A DNA stretch of 64,000 nt, taken from assembly GCF_051014445.1 (NCBI RefSeq), contig NW_027488367.1, positions 23,111,501-23,175,500 of the forward strand. Direction: 5' to 3'. The stretch comes from Colletes latitarsis. Taxonomy: Eukaryota > Arthropoda > Insecta > Hymenoptera > Colletidae. The position numbers and the translations under genes were made by a program. Numbering within the stretch: position 1 is the first letter of the stretch; each line of letters begins with the position of its first letter. Below are positions 11,781 through 26,058 of the stretch, piece by piece. Below the pieces are notes generated by a model. That model worked only from the letters and a program-made list of their open reading frames with translations, searched no databases and was not told the DNA's origin.

Positions 11781-14700
11781 TTTTGATCAATATTTTAGAG
11801 GATAACGCATGTTAGGTCAAGGTTAGGTCTAAGATTTGCCCTCATCAGGCTCACAGTTTCGCGTTTTTCACATACTTGTCGAACAGATCCTGGGTTTTTT
11901 GTGGTTTGGATCACGTAGTAATGTGGTACCACACTGAAACATTCAATTAAACCTGGTCTTGATAAATATTTTAGAGAATAACGCATGTTAGGTCTGGGTT
12001 AGGTCTAGGATTTGCCCTCATCAGGATCATACTTTCGCATATTTCTCATACTTCATGGCTAGATCCTGGGCTATTTCTGGATTGGATCACGTAGTAAAGT
12101 GGTACCACACTGAAACATTCAATGCAACCTGGTCTGGATAAAAATTTTAGAGGATAACGCATGTTAGGTCAAGGTTAGGTCTAAGATTTGCCCTCATCAG
12201 GCTCACAGTTTCGCGTTTTTCACATACTTGTCGAACAGATCCTGGGTTTTTTGTGGTTTGGATCACGTAGTAATGTGGTACCACACTGAAACATTCAATT
12301 AAACCTGGTCTTGATAAATATTTTAGAGGATAACGCATGTTAGGTCTGGGATAGGTCTGGGATTAGCCCTCATCAGACTCATACTTTCGCTTTCTTCATA
12401 CTTGTTGAACGGATCCTGGGCTTTTTCTGGATTGCATCACGTAGTAATGTAGTACCACACTGAAACAGTCAATGAAACCTGGTTTCCATCAATATTTTAG
12501 AGGACAACGCAAGTTAGGTCTAGGTAAGGCCTGAGATTTTCACTGATCAGACTCATACATTCGCATTCTTCACATACTTGTTGAACGGATCCTGGGTTTT
12601 TTCTGGTTTGGATCACGTAGTAATGTGGTACCACACTGAAACATTCAATTAACCCTGGTCTTGATAAATATTTTAGAGGATAACGCATGTTAGGTCTGGG
12701 TTACGTCTAGGATTTGCCCTCATCAGGCTCATACTTTCGCATATTTCTCATACTTCATGGCTAGATCCTGGGCTGTTTCTGCATTGTATCACGTAGTAAT
12801 GTGGTACCACGCTGAAACAGTCAATTAACCTTGGTTTCGATCAATATTTTAGAGGATAACGCAAGTTAGGTCTGGGATAGGTCTAGGATTTGCCCTCATC
12901 AGGCTCTTACTATCGCATATTACTCATACTTCATGGCTAGATCCTGGGCTATTTCTGGATTGGATCACGTAATAAAGTGGTACCACACTGAAACATTCAA
13001 TGAAACCTGTTCTGGATAAATATTTTAGAGGATAACGCATCTTAGGTCTGGGTTAGGTCTAAGATTTGCCCTCATCAGGCTCACAGTTTCGCGTTTTTCA
13101 CATACTTGTTAAACAGATCCTGGGTTTTTTCTGGTTTGGATCACGTAGTAATGTGGTAGCACACTAATACAGTTAATTAAACCTGGTTTCGATCAATATT
13201 TTAGAGGATCACGCAAGCTGGGTCTGGGATAGGTCTGGGATTAGCCCTCATCAGACTCATACTTTCGCACACTTCACATACTCGTTGACAAGACCCTGGG
13301 TTTTTTTCTGGCTTGGATCACGTAGTAATGTGGTTCCACACTGAAACAGTCGATTAAACTTGGCTTCGATCAATATTTTAGAGGATAACGCAAGTTAGGT
13401 CTGGGATAGGTCTGGGATTTGCCCTCATCAGGCTCATACTTTCGCGTTTTTCACATACTTGTTGAACGGATCCTGGGTTTTTTCTGGTTTGGTTCACGTA
13501 GTAATGTGGTACCACGCTGAAACAGTCAATTAAACCTGGTTTCCATCAATATTTTAGAGGATAACGCATGTTAGGTCTAGGTTAGGCCTGGGATTTTCAC
13601 TCATCAGACTCATACTTTCGCATTCTTCACATACTTGTCGAACTGATCCTGGGTTTTTTGTGGTTTGGAACACGTAGTAATGTGGTACCACACTGAAACA
13701 TTCAATTAAACCTGGTCTTGATAAATATTTTAGAGGATAACGCATGTAAGGTCTAGGTTAGCCGTGGGATTTTCACTCATCAGACTCATACTTTCGCATA
13801 TTTCTCATACTTCATGGCTAGATCCTGGGCTATTTCTGGATTGGATCACGTAGTAAAGTGGTACCACACTGAAACATTCAATGAAACCTGGTCTGGAAAA
13901 AAATTTTAGAGGATAACGCATGTTAGGTCAAGGTTAGGTCTAAGATTTGCCCTCATCAGGCTCACAGTTTCGCGTTTTTCACATACTTGTTGAACAGATC
14001 CTGGGTTTTTTCTGGTTTGTATCACGCAGTACTGTGGTACCACACTGAAACAGTCCATTAAACCTGGTTTGGATCAATATTTTAGAGGATAACGCATGTT
14101 AGGTCTAGGTTAGGCCTGGGATTTTCACTCATCAGACTCATACTTTCGCATTCTTCACATACCTGTCGAACTGATCCTGGGTTTTTTGTGGTTTGGATCA
14201 CGTAGTAATGTGGTACCACACTGAAACATTCAATTAAACCTGGTCTTGATAAATATTTTAGAGGATAACGCATGATAGGTCTGGGATAGGTCTGGGATTA
14301 GCCCTCATCAGACTCATACTTTCGCACACTTCACATACTCGTTGACGAGATCCTGGGTTTTTTTCTAGTTTGGATCACGCAGTAATGTGGTACCACACTG
14401 AAACAGTCGATTAAACCTGGTTTCGATCAATATTTTTGAGGATAACGCATGTTAGGTCTGGGATAAATCTGGGATTAGCCCTCATCAGACTCATACTTTC
14501 GCTTTCTTCACATACTTGTTGAACGGATCCTGGGCTTTTTATGGATTGCATCACGTAGTAATGTAGTACCACACTGAAACAGTCAATGAAAACTGGTTTC
14601 CATCAATATTTTAGAGGACAACGCAAGTTAGGTCTAGGTAAGGCCTGAGATTTTCACTGATCAGACTCATACATTCGCATTCTTCACATACTTGTTGAAC

Positions 14701-15459
14701 GGATCCTGGGTTTTTTCTGGTTTGGATCACGTAGTAATGTGGTACCACACTGAAACATTCAATTAAACCTGGTCTTGATAAATATTTTAGAGGATAACGC
14801 ATGTTAGGTCTGGGTTACGTCTAGGATTTGCCCTCATCAGGCTCATACTTTCGCATATTTCTCATACTTCATGGCTAGATCCGGGGCTGTTTCTGCATTG
14901 TATCACGTAGTAATGTGGTACCACACTAAAACAGTAAATTAAACCTGGTTTCGATCAATATTTTAGAGGATCACGCAAGCTAGGTCTGGGATAGTTCTGG
15001 GATTAGCCCTCATCAGACTCATACTTTCGCACACTTCACATACTCGTTGACAAGATCCTGGGTTTTTTTCTGGCTTGGATCACGTAGTAATGTGGTTCCA
15101 CACTGAAACAGTCGATTAAACTTGGCTTCGATCAATATTTTAGAGGATAACGCAAGTTAGGTCTGGGATAGGTCTGGGATTTGCCCTCGTCCGGCTCATA
15201 CTTTCGCGTTTTTCACATACTTGTTGAACGGATCCTGGGTTTTTCCTGGTTTGGGTCACGTAGTAATGTGGGACCACACTGAAACAGTCAATTAAACCTG
15301 GTTTCGACCAATATTTTAGAGAATAATTCATGTTAGGTCTAGGTTAGGTCTGGGATTTGCTCTCATCAGGCTCATACTTTCGTTCACTTCACATACTTGT
15401 TGAACGGATCCTGCGTTATTTTCTGGATTGGATCACGTAGTAAAGTGGTACCACACTGA

Positions 15460-17600
15460 AACATTCAATGAAACCTGGTCTGGATAAAAATTTTAGAGGA
15501 TAACGCATGTTAGGTCAAGGTTAGGTCTAAGATTTGCCCTCATCAGGCTCACAGTTTCGCGTTTTTCACATACATGTCGAACAGATCCTGGGTTTTTTCT
15601 GGTTTGGATCACGTAGTAATGTGGGTCCACACTGAAACAATCAATTAAACCTGGTCTTGATAAATATTTTAGAGGATAACGCATGTTAGGTCGGGGATAG
15701 GTCTGGGATTTGCCCTCATCAGACTCATACTTTCGCACACTTCACATACTTGTTGAACAGATCCTGCGTTATTTTCTGGTTTGGATCACATAGTAATGTG
15801 GTACCACACTGAAACATTCAATTAAACCTGGTCTTCATAAATATTTTAGAGGATAACGCATGTTACGTCTGAGTTAGGTCTAGGATTTGCCCTCATCAGG
15901 CTCAAACTTTCGCATATTTCTCATACTTCATGGCTAGATCCTGGGCTATTTCTGGATTGGATCACGTAGTAAAGTGGTACCACACTGAAACATTCAATGA
16001 AACCTGGTCTGGATAAATATTTTAGAGGACAACGCATCTTAGGTCTGGGTTAGGTCTAAGATTTGCCCTCATCAGGCTAACAGTTTCGCGTTTTTCACAT
16101 ACTTGTTGAACAGATCCTGGTTTTTTTCTGGTTTGGATCACGAAGTAGTGTGGTACCACACTGAAACAGTCCATTAAACCTGGTTTCGCTCAAATTTTTA
16201 GAGGATAACGCAATGTTAGGTCTAGATTAGGTCTGGGATTTGCTCCCATCAGGCTCATTCTTTCGCATATTTCTCATACTTGATGGCTATATCCTGGGCT
16301 TTTTCTGGATTGCATCACGTAGTAACGTAGTACCACACTGAAACAGTCAATGAAACCTGGTTTCCATCAATATTTTAGAGGACAACGCAAGTTAGGTCTA
16401 GGTAAGGCCTGAGATTTTCACTGATCAGACTCATACATTCGCATTCTTCACATACTTGTAGAACGGATCCTGGGTTTTTTCTGGTTTGGATCACGTAGTA
16501 ATGTGGTACCACACTGAAACATTCAATTAAACCTGGTCTTGATAAATATTTTAGAGGATAACGCATGTTAGGTCTGGGTTACGTCTAGGATTTGCCCTCA
16601 TCAGGCTCATACTTTCGCATATTTCTCATACTTCATGGCTAGATCCTGGGCTGTTTCTGCATTGTTTCACGTAGTAATGTGGTACCACGCTGAAACAGTC
16701 AATTAAACCTGGTTTCGATCAATATTTTAGAGGATAACGCAAGTTAGGTCTGGGATAGGTCTAGGATTTGCCCTCATCAGGCTCTTACTATCGCATATTA
16801 CTCATACTTCATGGCTAGATCCTGGGCTATTTCTGGATTGGATCACGTAGTAGAGTGGTACCACACTGAAACATTCAATGAAACCTGTTCTGGATAAATA
16901 TTTTAGAGGATAACGCATCTTAGGTCTGGGTTAGGTCTAAGATTTGCCCTCATCAGGCTCACAGTTTCGCGTTTTTCACATACTTGTTAAACAGATCCTG
17001 GGTTTTTTCTGGTTTGGATCACGTAGTAATGTGGTAGCACACTAAAACAGTCAATTAAACCTGGTTTCGATCAATATTTTAGAGGATCACGCAAGCTGGG
17101 TCTGGGATAGGTCTGGGATTAGCCCTCATCAGACTCATACTTTCGCACACTTCACATACTCGTTGACAAGACCCTGGGTTTTTTTCTGGCTTGGATCACG
17201 TAGTAATGTGGTTCCACACTGAAACAGTCGATTAAACTTGGCTTCGATCAATATTTTAGAGGATAACGCAAGTTAGGTCTGGGTTAGGCCTGGGATTTGC
17301 CCTCATCAGACTCATACTTTCGCATTCTTCACATACTTGTTGAACGGATCCTGGGTTTTTTCTGGTTTGGATCACGCAGTAATGTGGTACCACACTGAAA
17401 CAGTCGATTAAACCTGGTTTCGATCAATATTTTAGTGGATAACGCAAGTTAGGTCTGGGGTAGGTCTGGGATTTGCCCTCATCAGACTCATACCTACGCA
17501 CACTTCACATACTCGTTGAACAGATCCTGGGTTATTTTCTGGTTTGGATCACATAGTAATGTGGTACCAAACTGAAACAGTCGATTAAACCAGGTTTCGA
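15460..17600. repeat. Segment C, copy 1
   Basis: It recurs at about 30072-32212 with offset 14612. Rare shared features include the one-base insertion GATAACGCAATGTTAGG (near 16208 and 30820) and the CATACCTACGCACAC variant near 17491 and 32103. Confidence 0.85.
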
Positions 17601-18669
17601 TCAATATTTTTGAGGATAACGCATGTTAGGTCTAGGTTAGGCCTGGGATTTTCACTCATCAGACTCATACTTTCGCATTCCTCACATACTTGTTGAACGG
17701 ATCCTGTGTTTTGTCTGGCATGTATCACGTAGTAATGTGGTACCACACTGAAACAGTCCATTAAACCTGGTTTGGATCAATATTTTAGAGGATAACGCAT
17801 GTTAGGTCTAGGTTAGCCCTGGGATTTTCACTCATCAGACTCATACTTTCGCATATTTCTCATACTTCATGGCTGGATCCTGGGCTATTTCTGGATTGGA
17901 TCACGTGGTAATGTGGTACCACACTGAAACAGTCAATTAAACCTGGTTTCCATCAATATTTTAGAGGAAAACGCATGTTAGGTCTAGGTTAGGCCTGGGA
18001 TTTGCCCTCATCAGGGTCATACTTCCGCAGTTTTAACATATATGTTGACCTGATCGAGGGTTTTTTCTGCTTTGGATCACGTAGTGAAGTGGTACCGCAC
18101 TGAAGCAGACCACTAAACCTGGTTTGGATCAATATTTTAGAGGATAACGCGTGTTAGGTTTGGGTTAGGTCTAGGATTTGCACTCATCAGGCTCATACTT
18201 TCGCATATTTCTCATATTTCATGGCTAGATCCTGGGCTGTTTCAGGATTGTATCACGTAGTAATGTGGTACCACGCTGAAACAGTCAATTAAAACTGGTT
18301 TCGATCAATATTTTAGAGGATAACGCAAGTTTGGTCTGGGATAGGTCTGGGATTTGCCCTCATCAGGCTCATACTTTCGCGTTTTTCACATACTTGTTGA
18401 ACTGGTCCTCGGTTTTTTCTGGTTTGGATCACGTAGCAATGTGGTACCACACTGAAACAATCAATTAAACCTGATCTTGATAAATATTTTAGAGGATAAC
18501 GCATGTTAGGTCTGGGTTAGGTCTGGGATTTGCCCTCATCAGGCTCATACTTTCGCATTCTTCACATACTTGTTGAACGGTTCCTGGGTTTTTTCTGGTT
18601 TGGATCACGTAATAATGTGGGGCCACACTGAAACAATCAATTAAACCTGGTCATGGTCAATATTTTAGA

Positions 18670-21600
18670 GAATAATTCATGTTATGTCTAGGTTAGGTCT
18701 GGGATTTGCTCTCATCAGGCTCATTCTTTCGCGTATTTCTCATACATGATGGCTAGATCCGGGGCTTTTTCTGGATTGCATCACGTAGTAATGAAGTACA
18801 ACACTGAAACAGTCAATTAAACCTGGTCTTGATAAATATTTTAGAGGATAACGCATGTTAGGTTTGGGTTAGGTCTAGGATTTGCCCTCATCAGGCTCAT
18901 ACTTTCGCATATTTCTCATACTTCATGGCTAGATCCTGGGCTGTTTCTGGATTGTATCACGTAGTAATGGTGGTACCACGCTGAAACAGTCAATTAAAAC
19001 TGGTTCCGATCAATATTTTAGAGGATAACGCAAGTTAGGTCTGGGATAGGTCTGGGATTCGCCCTCATCAGGCTCATACTTTCGCGTTTTTCACATACTT
19101 GTTGAACAGATCCTGGGTTTTTTCTGGTTTGGATCACGTAGTAATGTGGGACCACACTGAAACAGTCCATTAAACCTGGTTTGGATCAATATTTTAGAGG
19201 ATAACGCAAGTTTGGTCTAGGTTAGGTCTGGGATTTTCACTCATAAGACACATACTTTCGCATTCTTCACATACTTGTTGAACAGATCCTGGGTTTTTTA
19301 TGGTTTGGTTCACGTAGTAATGTGGTACCACACTGAAACATTCAATTAAACCTAGTCTTGATAAATATTTTAGAGGATAACGCATGTTAGGTCTGGGTTA
19401 GGACTAGGATTTGCCCCCATCAGGCTCATACTTTCGCATATTCCTCATACTTCATGGCTGGATCCTGGGCTATTTCTGGTTTGGATCACGTAGTAATGTG
19501 GTACCACACTGAAACAGTCAATTAAACCTGGTTTTGATCAATATTTTAGAGAATAATTCATGTCAGGTCTACGTTAGGTCTGGGATTTGCTCTCATCAGG
19601 CTCATTCTTTCGCATATTTCTCACACTTGATGGCTAGATCCTGGGCTTTTTCCGGTTTGCATCACGTACTAATGTGGTACCACGCTGAAACAGTCAATTA
19701 AGCCTGATTTCGATGAATATTTTAGAGGATAACGCAAGTTAGGTCTGGGGTAGGTCTGGGATTCGCCCTCATCAGGCTCATACCTTCGCATATTTCTCAT
19801 ACTCGATGGCTAGATCCTGGGCTTTTTCTGGATTGCATCACGTAGTAATGAAGTACAACACTGAAGCAGTCAATTAAACCTGGTTTCCATCAATATCTTA
19901 GAGGACAACGCAAGTTAGGTCTGGGATAAGTCTGGGATCTGCCCTCATCAGGCTCATACTTTCGCGTTTTTCACATACTTGTTGAACAGATCCTGTGTTT
20001 TTTCTGGTTTGGATCACGTAGTAGTGTGGTACCACACTGAAACAGTCCATTAAACCTTGTTTGGATCAATATTTTAGAGGATAACGAATGTTAGGTCTGG
20101 GATAGGTCTGGGATTTGCCCTCATCAGACTCATACTTTCGCACACTTCACATACTCGTTGAACAGATCCTGGGTTATTTTCTGGTTTGGATCACATAGTA
20201 ATGTGGTACCACACTGAAACAGTCGATTAAACCAGGTTTCGATCAATATTTTTGAGGATAACGCAACTTAGGTCTAGGTTAGGTCTGGGATTTTCACTCA
20301 TCCGACTCATACTTTCGCATTCTTCACATACTTGTTGAACGGATCCTGGGTTTTTACTGGTTTGGATCACGTAGTAATGTGGTACCACACTGAAACAGTC
20401 AATTACACCTGGTTTGGATCAATATTTTAGAGAATAACGCATGTTAGGTCTAGGTTAGGTCTGGGATTTTCACTCATCAGACTCATACTTTCGCATATTT
20501 CTCATACTTCATGGCTAGATCCTGGGCTTTTTCTGGATTGTTTCACGTAGTAATGTGGTACCACACTGAAACATTCAATTAAACCTGGTCTAGATAAATA
20601 TTTTAGAGGATAACGCAAGTTAGGTCTAGGTTAGGCCTGGGATTTGCCCTCATCAGGGTCATACTTTCGCAGTTTTAACATACATGTTGACCTGATCGAG
20701 GGTTTTTTCCGCTTTGGATCACGTAGTAAAGTGGTACCACACTGAAGCAGTCCATTAAACCCGGTTTGGATCAATATTTTAGAGGATAACGTATGTTAGG
20801 TTTGGGTTAGGTCTAGGATTTCCCCTCATCAGGCTCATACTTTCGCATATTTCTCATACTTCATGGCTAGATCCTGGGCTTTTTTTGGATTGCATCACGT
20901 AGTAATGAAGTACAACACTGAAACAGTCAATTAAACCTGGTTTCCATCAATATTTTAGAGGACAACGCATGTTAGGTCTAGGTTAGGCCTGGGATTTGCC
21001 CTCATCAGGGTCATACATTCGCAGTTTTAACATACACGTTGACCTGATCGAGGGTTTTTTCCGCTTTGGATCACGTAGAAAAGTGGTACCACACTGAGGC
21101 AATCCATTAAACCCGGTTTGGATCAATATTTTAGAGGATAACGCATGTTAGGTTTGGGTTAGGTCTAGGATTTGCCCTCATCAGGCTCATACTTTCGCAT
21201 ATTTCTCATACTTCATGGCTAGATCCTGGGCTTTTTCTGGATTGTTTCACGTAGTAATGTGGTACCACGCTGAAACAGTCAATTAAACCTGGTTTCGATC
21301 AATATTTTAGAGGATAACGCAAGTTAGGTCTGGGATAGGTCTGGGATTCGCCCTCATCAGGCTCATACTTTCGCGTTTTTCACATACTTGTTGAACAGAT
21401 CCTGGGTTTTTTCTGGTTTGAGTCACGTAGTAATGTGGTACCACACTGAAACAGTCGATTAAACCAGGTTTCGATCAATATTTTTGAGGATAACGCATGT
21501 TAGGTCCAGGTTAGGCCTGGGATTTTCACTCATCCGACTCATACTTTCGCATTCTTCACATACTTGTTGAACGGATCCTGGGCTTTTTCTGGATTGCATC

Positions 21601-23030
21601 ACATAGTAATGAAGTACAACACAGAAACAGACAATTAAAACTGGTTTCCATCAATATCTTAGAGGACAACGCAAGTTAGGTCTGGGATAGGTCTGGGATT
21701 TGCCCTCATCAGACTCATACTTTCGCATTCTTCACATACTTGTTGAACGGATCCTGGGTTTTTTCTGGTTTGGATCACGTAGTAATGTGGTACCACACTG
21801 AAACATTCAAATAAACCAGGTCTTGACAAATATTTTAGATGATAACGCATGTTAGGTCTGGGTTAGGTCTAGGATTTGCCCCCATCAGGCTCATACTTTC
21901 GCATATTTCTCATACTTCATGGCTAGATCCTGGGCTATTTCTGGATTGGATCACGTAGTAATGTGGTACCACACTGAAACAGTCAATTAAACCTGGTTTC
22001 GATCAATATTTTAGAGGACAATGCAAGTTAGGTCTGGCATAGGTCTGGGATTCGCCCTCATCAGACTCATACTTTCGCGTTTTTCACATACTTGTTGAAC
22101 TGATCGAGAGTTTTTTCTGCTTTGGATCACGTAGTAAAGTGGTACCACACTGAAACAGTCCATTAAACCTGGTTTGGATCAATATTTTTGAGGATAACGC
22201 ATGTTAGGTCTAGGTTAGGCCGGGGAATTTCACTCATCAGGCTCATACTTTCGCATATTTCTCATACTTCATGGCTAGATCCTGGGCTGTTTCTGGATTG
22301 TATCACATAGTAATGTGGTACCACGCTGAAACTGTCGATTAAACCTGGATTCGATCAATATTTTAGAGGATAACGCATGTTAGGTCTAGGTTAGGCCTGG
22401 GATTTGCCCTCATCAGGGTCATACTTTCGCGTTTTTCACATACTTGTTGAACTGGTCCTCGGTTTTTTCTGGTTTGGATCACGTAGCAATGTGGTACCAC
22501 ACTGAAACGGTCCATTTAACCTGGTTTGGATCAATATTTTAGAGGATAACGCATGTTAGGTCTAGGTTAGCCCTGGGATTTTCACTCATCAGACTCATAC
22601 TTTCGCATTCTTCACATACTTGTTGAACGGATCCTGGGTTTTTTCTGGTTTCGTTAACGTAGTAATGTGGTACCACACTGAAACATTCAATTAAACCTGA
22701 TCTTGATAAATATTTGAGAGGATAACGCATGTTAGGTTTGGGTTAAGTCCTGGATTTGCCCTCATCAGTCTCATACTTTCGCATATTTCTCATACTTCAT
22801 GGCTAGATCCTGGGCTGTTTCTGGATTGTATCACGTAGTAATTTGGTACCACGCTGAAACAGTCAATTAAACCTGGTTTCGATCAATATTTTGCAGGATA
22901 ACGCAAGTTAGGTCTGGCATAGGTCTGGGATTCGCCCTCATCAGACTCATACTTTCGCGTTTTTCACATACTTGTTGAACTGATCCTGGGCTTTTTCTGG
23001 TTTGGATCACGTAGTAATGTGGGACCACAC
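18670..23030. repeat. Segment D, copy 1
   Basis: Bases 18670-20240 match 32226-33796 (offset 13556), and about 20335-23020 match 34244-36929 (offset 13909). Shared oddities include GTAATGGTGGTACC with an extra G and the rare AGTTTTAACATACACG cassette. Confidence 0.82.
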
Positions 23031-23524
23031 TGAAACAATCAATTAAACCTGGTCTTGATAAATATTTTAGAGGATAACGCATGTTAGGTCTGGGATTTGC
23101 CCTCATCAGACTCATACTTTCGCACACTTCACATACTCGTTGAACAGATCCTGGGTTATTTTCTGGTTTGGATCACGTAGTAGTGTGGTACCACACTGAA
23201 ACAGTCCATTGAACCTGGTCTGGATCAATATTTTAGAGAATAATACATGTTAGGTCTAGGTTCGGTCTGGGATTTGCTCTCATCAGGCTAATTCTTTCGC
23301 ATATTTCTCATACTTGATGGCTAGATGCTGGGCTTTTTCTGGATTGCATCACGTAGTAATGAAGTACAACACTGAAACAGTCAATTAAACCTGGTTTCCA
23401 TCAATATTTTAGAGGATAACGCATGTTAGGTCTGGGATAGGTCTGGGATTTGCCCTCATCAGACTCATACTTTCGCACACTTCACATACTCGTTGAACAG
23501 ATCCTGGGTTATTTTCTGGTTTGG

Positions 23525-26058
23525 ATCACGTAGTAGTGTGGTACCACACTGAAACAGTCGATTAAACCAGGTTTCGATCAATATTTTTGAGGATAACGCA
23601 TGTTAGGTCTAGGTTAGGCCTGGGATTTTCACTCATCAGACTCATACTTTCGCATTCTTCACATACTTGTCGAACTGATCCTGGGTTTTTTGTGGTTTGG
23701 AACACGTAGTAATGTGGTACCACACTGAAACATTCAATTAAACCTGGTCTTGATAAATATTTTAGAGGATAACGCATGTAAGGTCTAGGTTAGCCGTGGG
23801 ATTTTCACTCATCAGACTCATACTTTCGCATATTTCTCATACTTCATGGCTAGATCCTGGGCTATTTCTGGATTGGATCACGTAATAAAGTGGTACCACA
23901 CTGAAACATTCAATGAAACCTGTTCTGGATAAATATTTTAGAGGATAACGCATCTTAGGTCTGGGTTAGGTCTAAGATTTGCCCTCATCAGGCTCACAGT
24001 TTCGCGTTTTTCACATACTTGTTAAACAGATCCTGGGTTTTTTCTGGTTTGGATCACGTAGTAATGTGGTAGCACACTAATACAGTTAATTAAACCTGGT
24101 TTCGATCAATATTTTAGAGGATCACGCAAGCTGGGTCTGGGATAGGTCTGGGATTAGCCCTCATCAGACTCATACTTTCGCACACTTCACATACTCGTTG
24201 ACAAGACCCTGGGTTTTTTTCTGGCTTGGATCACGTAGTAATGTGGTTCCACACTGAAACAGTCGATTAAACTTGGTTTCGATCAATATTTTAGAGGATA
24301 ACGCATGTTAGGTCTAGGTTAGGCCTGGGATTTTCACTCATCAGACTCATACTTTCGCATTCTTCACATACTTGTCGAACTGATCCTGGGTTTTTTGTGG
24401 TTTGGAACACGTAGTAATGTGGTACCACACTGAAACATTCAATTAAACCTGGTCTTGATAAATATTTTAGAGGATAACGCATGTAAGGTCTAGGTTAGCC
24501 GTGGGATTTTCACTCATCAGACTCATACTTTCGCATATTTCTCATACTTCATGGCTAGATCCTGGGCTGTTTCTGGATTGGATCACGTAGTAAAGTGGTA
24601 CCACACTGAAACATTCAATGAAACCTGGTCTGGAAAAAAATTTTAGAGGATAACGCATGTTAGGTCAAGGTTAGGTCTAAGATTTGCCCTCATCAGGCTC
24701 ACAGTTTCGCGTTTTTCACATACTTGTTGAACAGATCCTGGGTTTTTTCTGGTTTGTATCACGTAGTCATGTGGTACCACACTGAAACAGTCGATTAAAC
24801 CTGGTTTCGATCAATATCTTAGAGGATAACGCAAGTTAAGTCTGGGATTGGTCTGGGATTTGACCTCATCAGACTCATACTTTCGCACACTTCACATACT
24901 CGTTGAACAGATCCTGGGTTATTTTCTGGTTTGGATCACATAGTAATGTGGTACCACACGGAAACAGTCGATTAAACCAGGTTTCGATCAATATTTTTGA
25001 GGACAACGCATGTTAGGTCTAGGTTAGGCCTGGGATTTTCACTCATCAGACTCATACTTTCGCATTCTTCACATACTTGTCGAACTGATCCAGGGTTTTT
25101 TGTGGTTTGGATCACGTAGTAATGTGGTACCACACTGAAACATTCAATTAAACCTGGTCTTGATAAATATTTTAGAGGATAACGCATGATAGGTCTGGGA
25201 TAGGTCTGGGATTAGCCCTCATCAGACTCATACTTTCGCACACTTCACATACTCGTTGACGAGATCCTTGGTTTTTTTCTAGTTTGGATCACGCAGTAAT
25301 GTGGTACCACACTGAAACAGTCGATTAAACCTGGTTTCGATCAATATTTTTGAGGATAACGCATGTTAGGTCTGGGATAAGTCTGGGATTAGCCCTCATC
25401 AGAATCATACTTTCGCTTTCTTCACATACTTGTTGAACGGATCCTGGGCTTTTTATGGATTGCATCACGTAGTAATGTAGTACCACACTGAAACAGTCAA
25501 TGAAAACTGGTTTCCATCAATATTTTAGAGGACAACGCAAGTTAGGTCTAGGTAAGGCCTGAGATTTTCACTGATCAGACTCATACATTCGCATTCTTAA
25601 CATACTGGTTGAACGGATCCTGGGTTTTTTCTGGTTTGGATCACGTAGTAATGTGGTACCACACTGAAACATTCAATTAAACCTGGTCTTGATAATTATT
25701 TTAGAGGATAACGCATGTTAGGTCTGGGTTACGTCTAGGATTTGCCCTCATCAGGCTCATACTTTCGCATATTTCTCATACTTCATGGCTAGATCCTGGG
25801 CTGTTTCTGCATTGTATCACGTAGTAATGTGGTACCACACTAAAACAGTAAATTAAACCTGGTTTCGATCAATATTTTAGAGGATCACGCAAGCTAGGTC
25901 TGGGATAGGTCTGGGATTAGCCCTCATCAGACTCATACTTTCGCACACTTCACATACTCGTTGACAAGATCCTGGGTTTTTTTCTGGCTTGGATCACGTA
26001 GTAATGTGGTTCCACACTGAAACAGTCGATTAAACTTGGCTTCGATCAATATTTTAGA
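23525..26058. repeat. Segment B, copy 2
   Basis: This is the counterpart of about 6800-9333, and it runs directly into segment A copy 2. Shared markers include TTTTGAGGATAACG with TTGTCGAACTGATCC, and GTGGTAGCACACTAATACAG. Confidence 0.8.
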
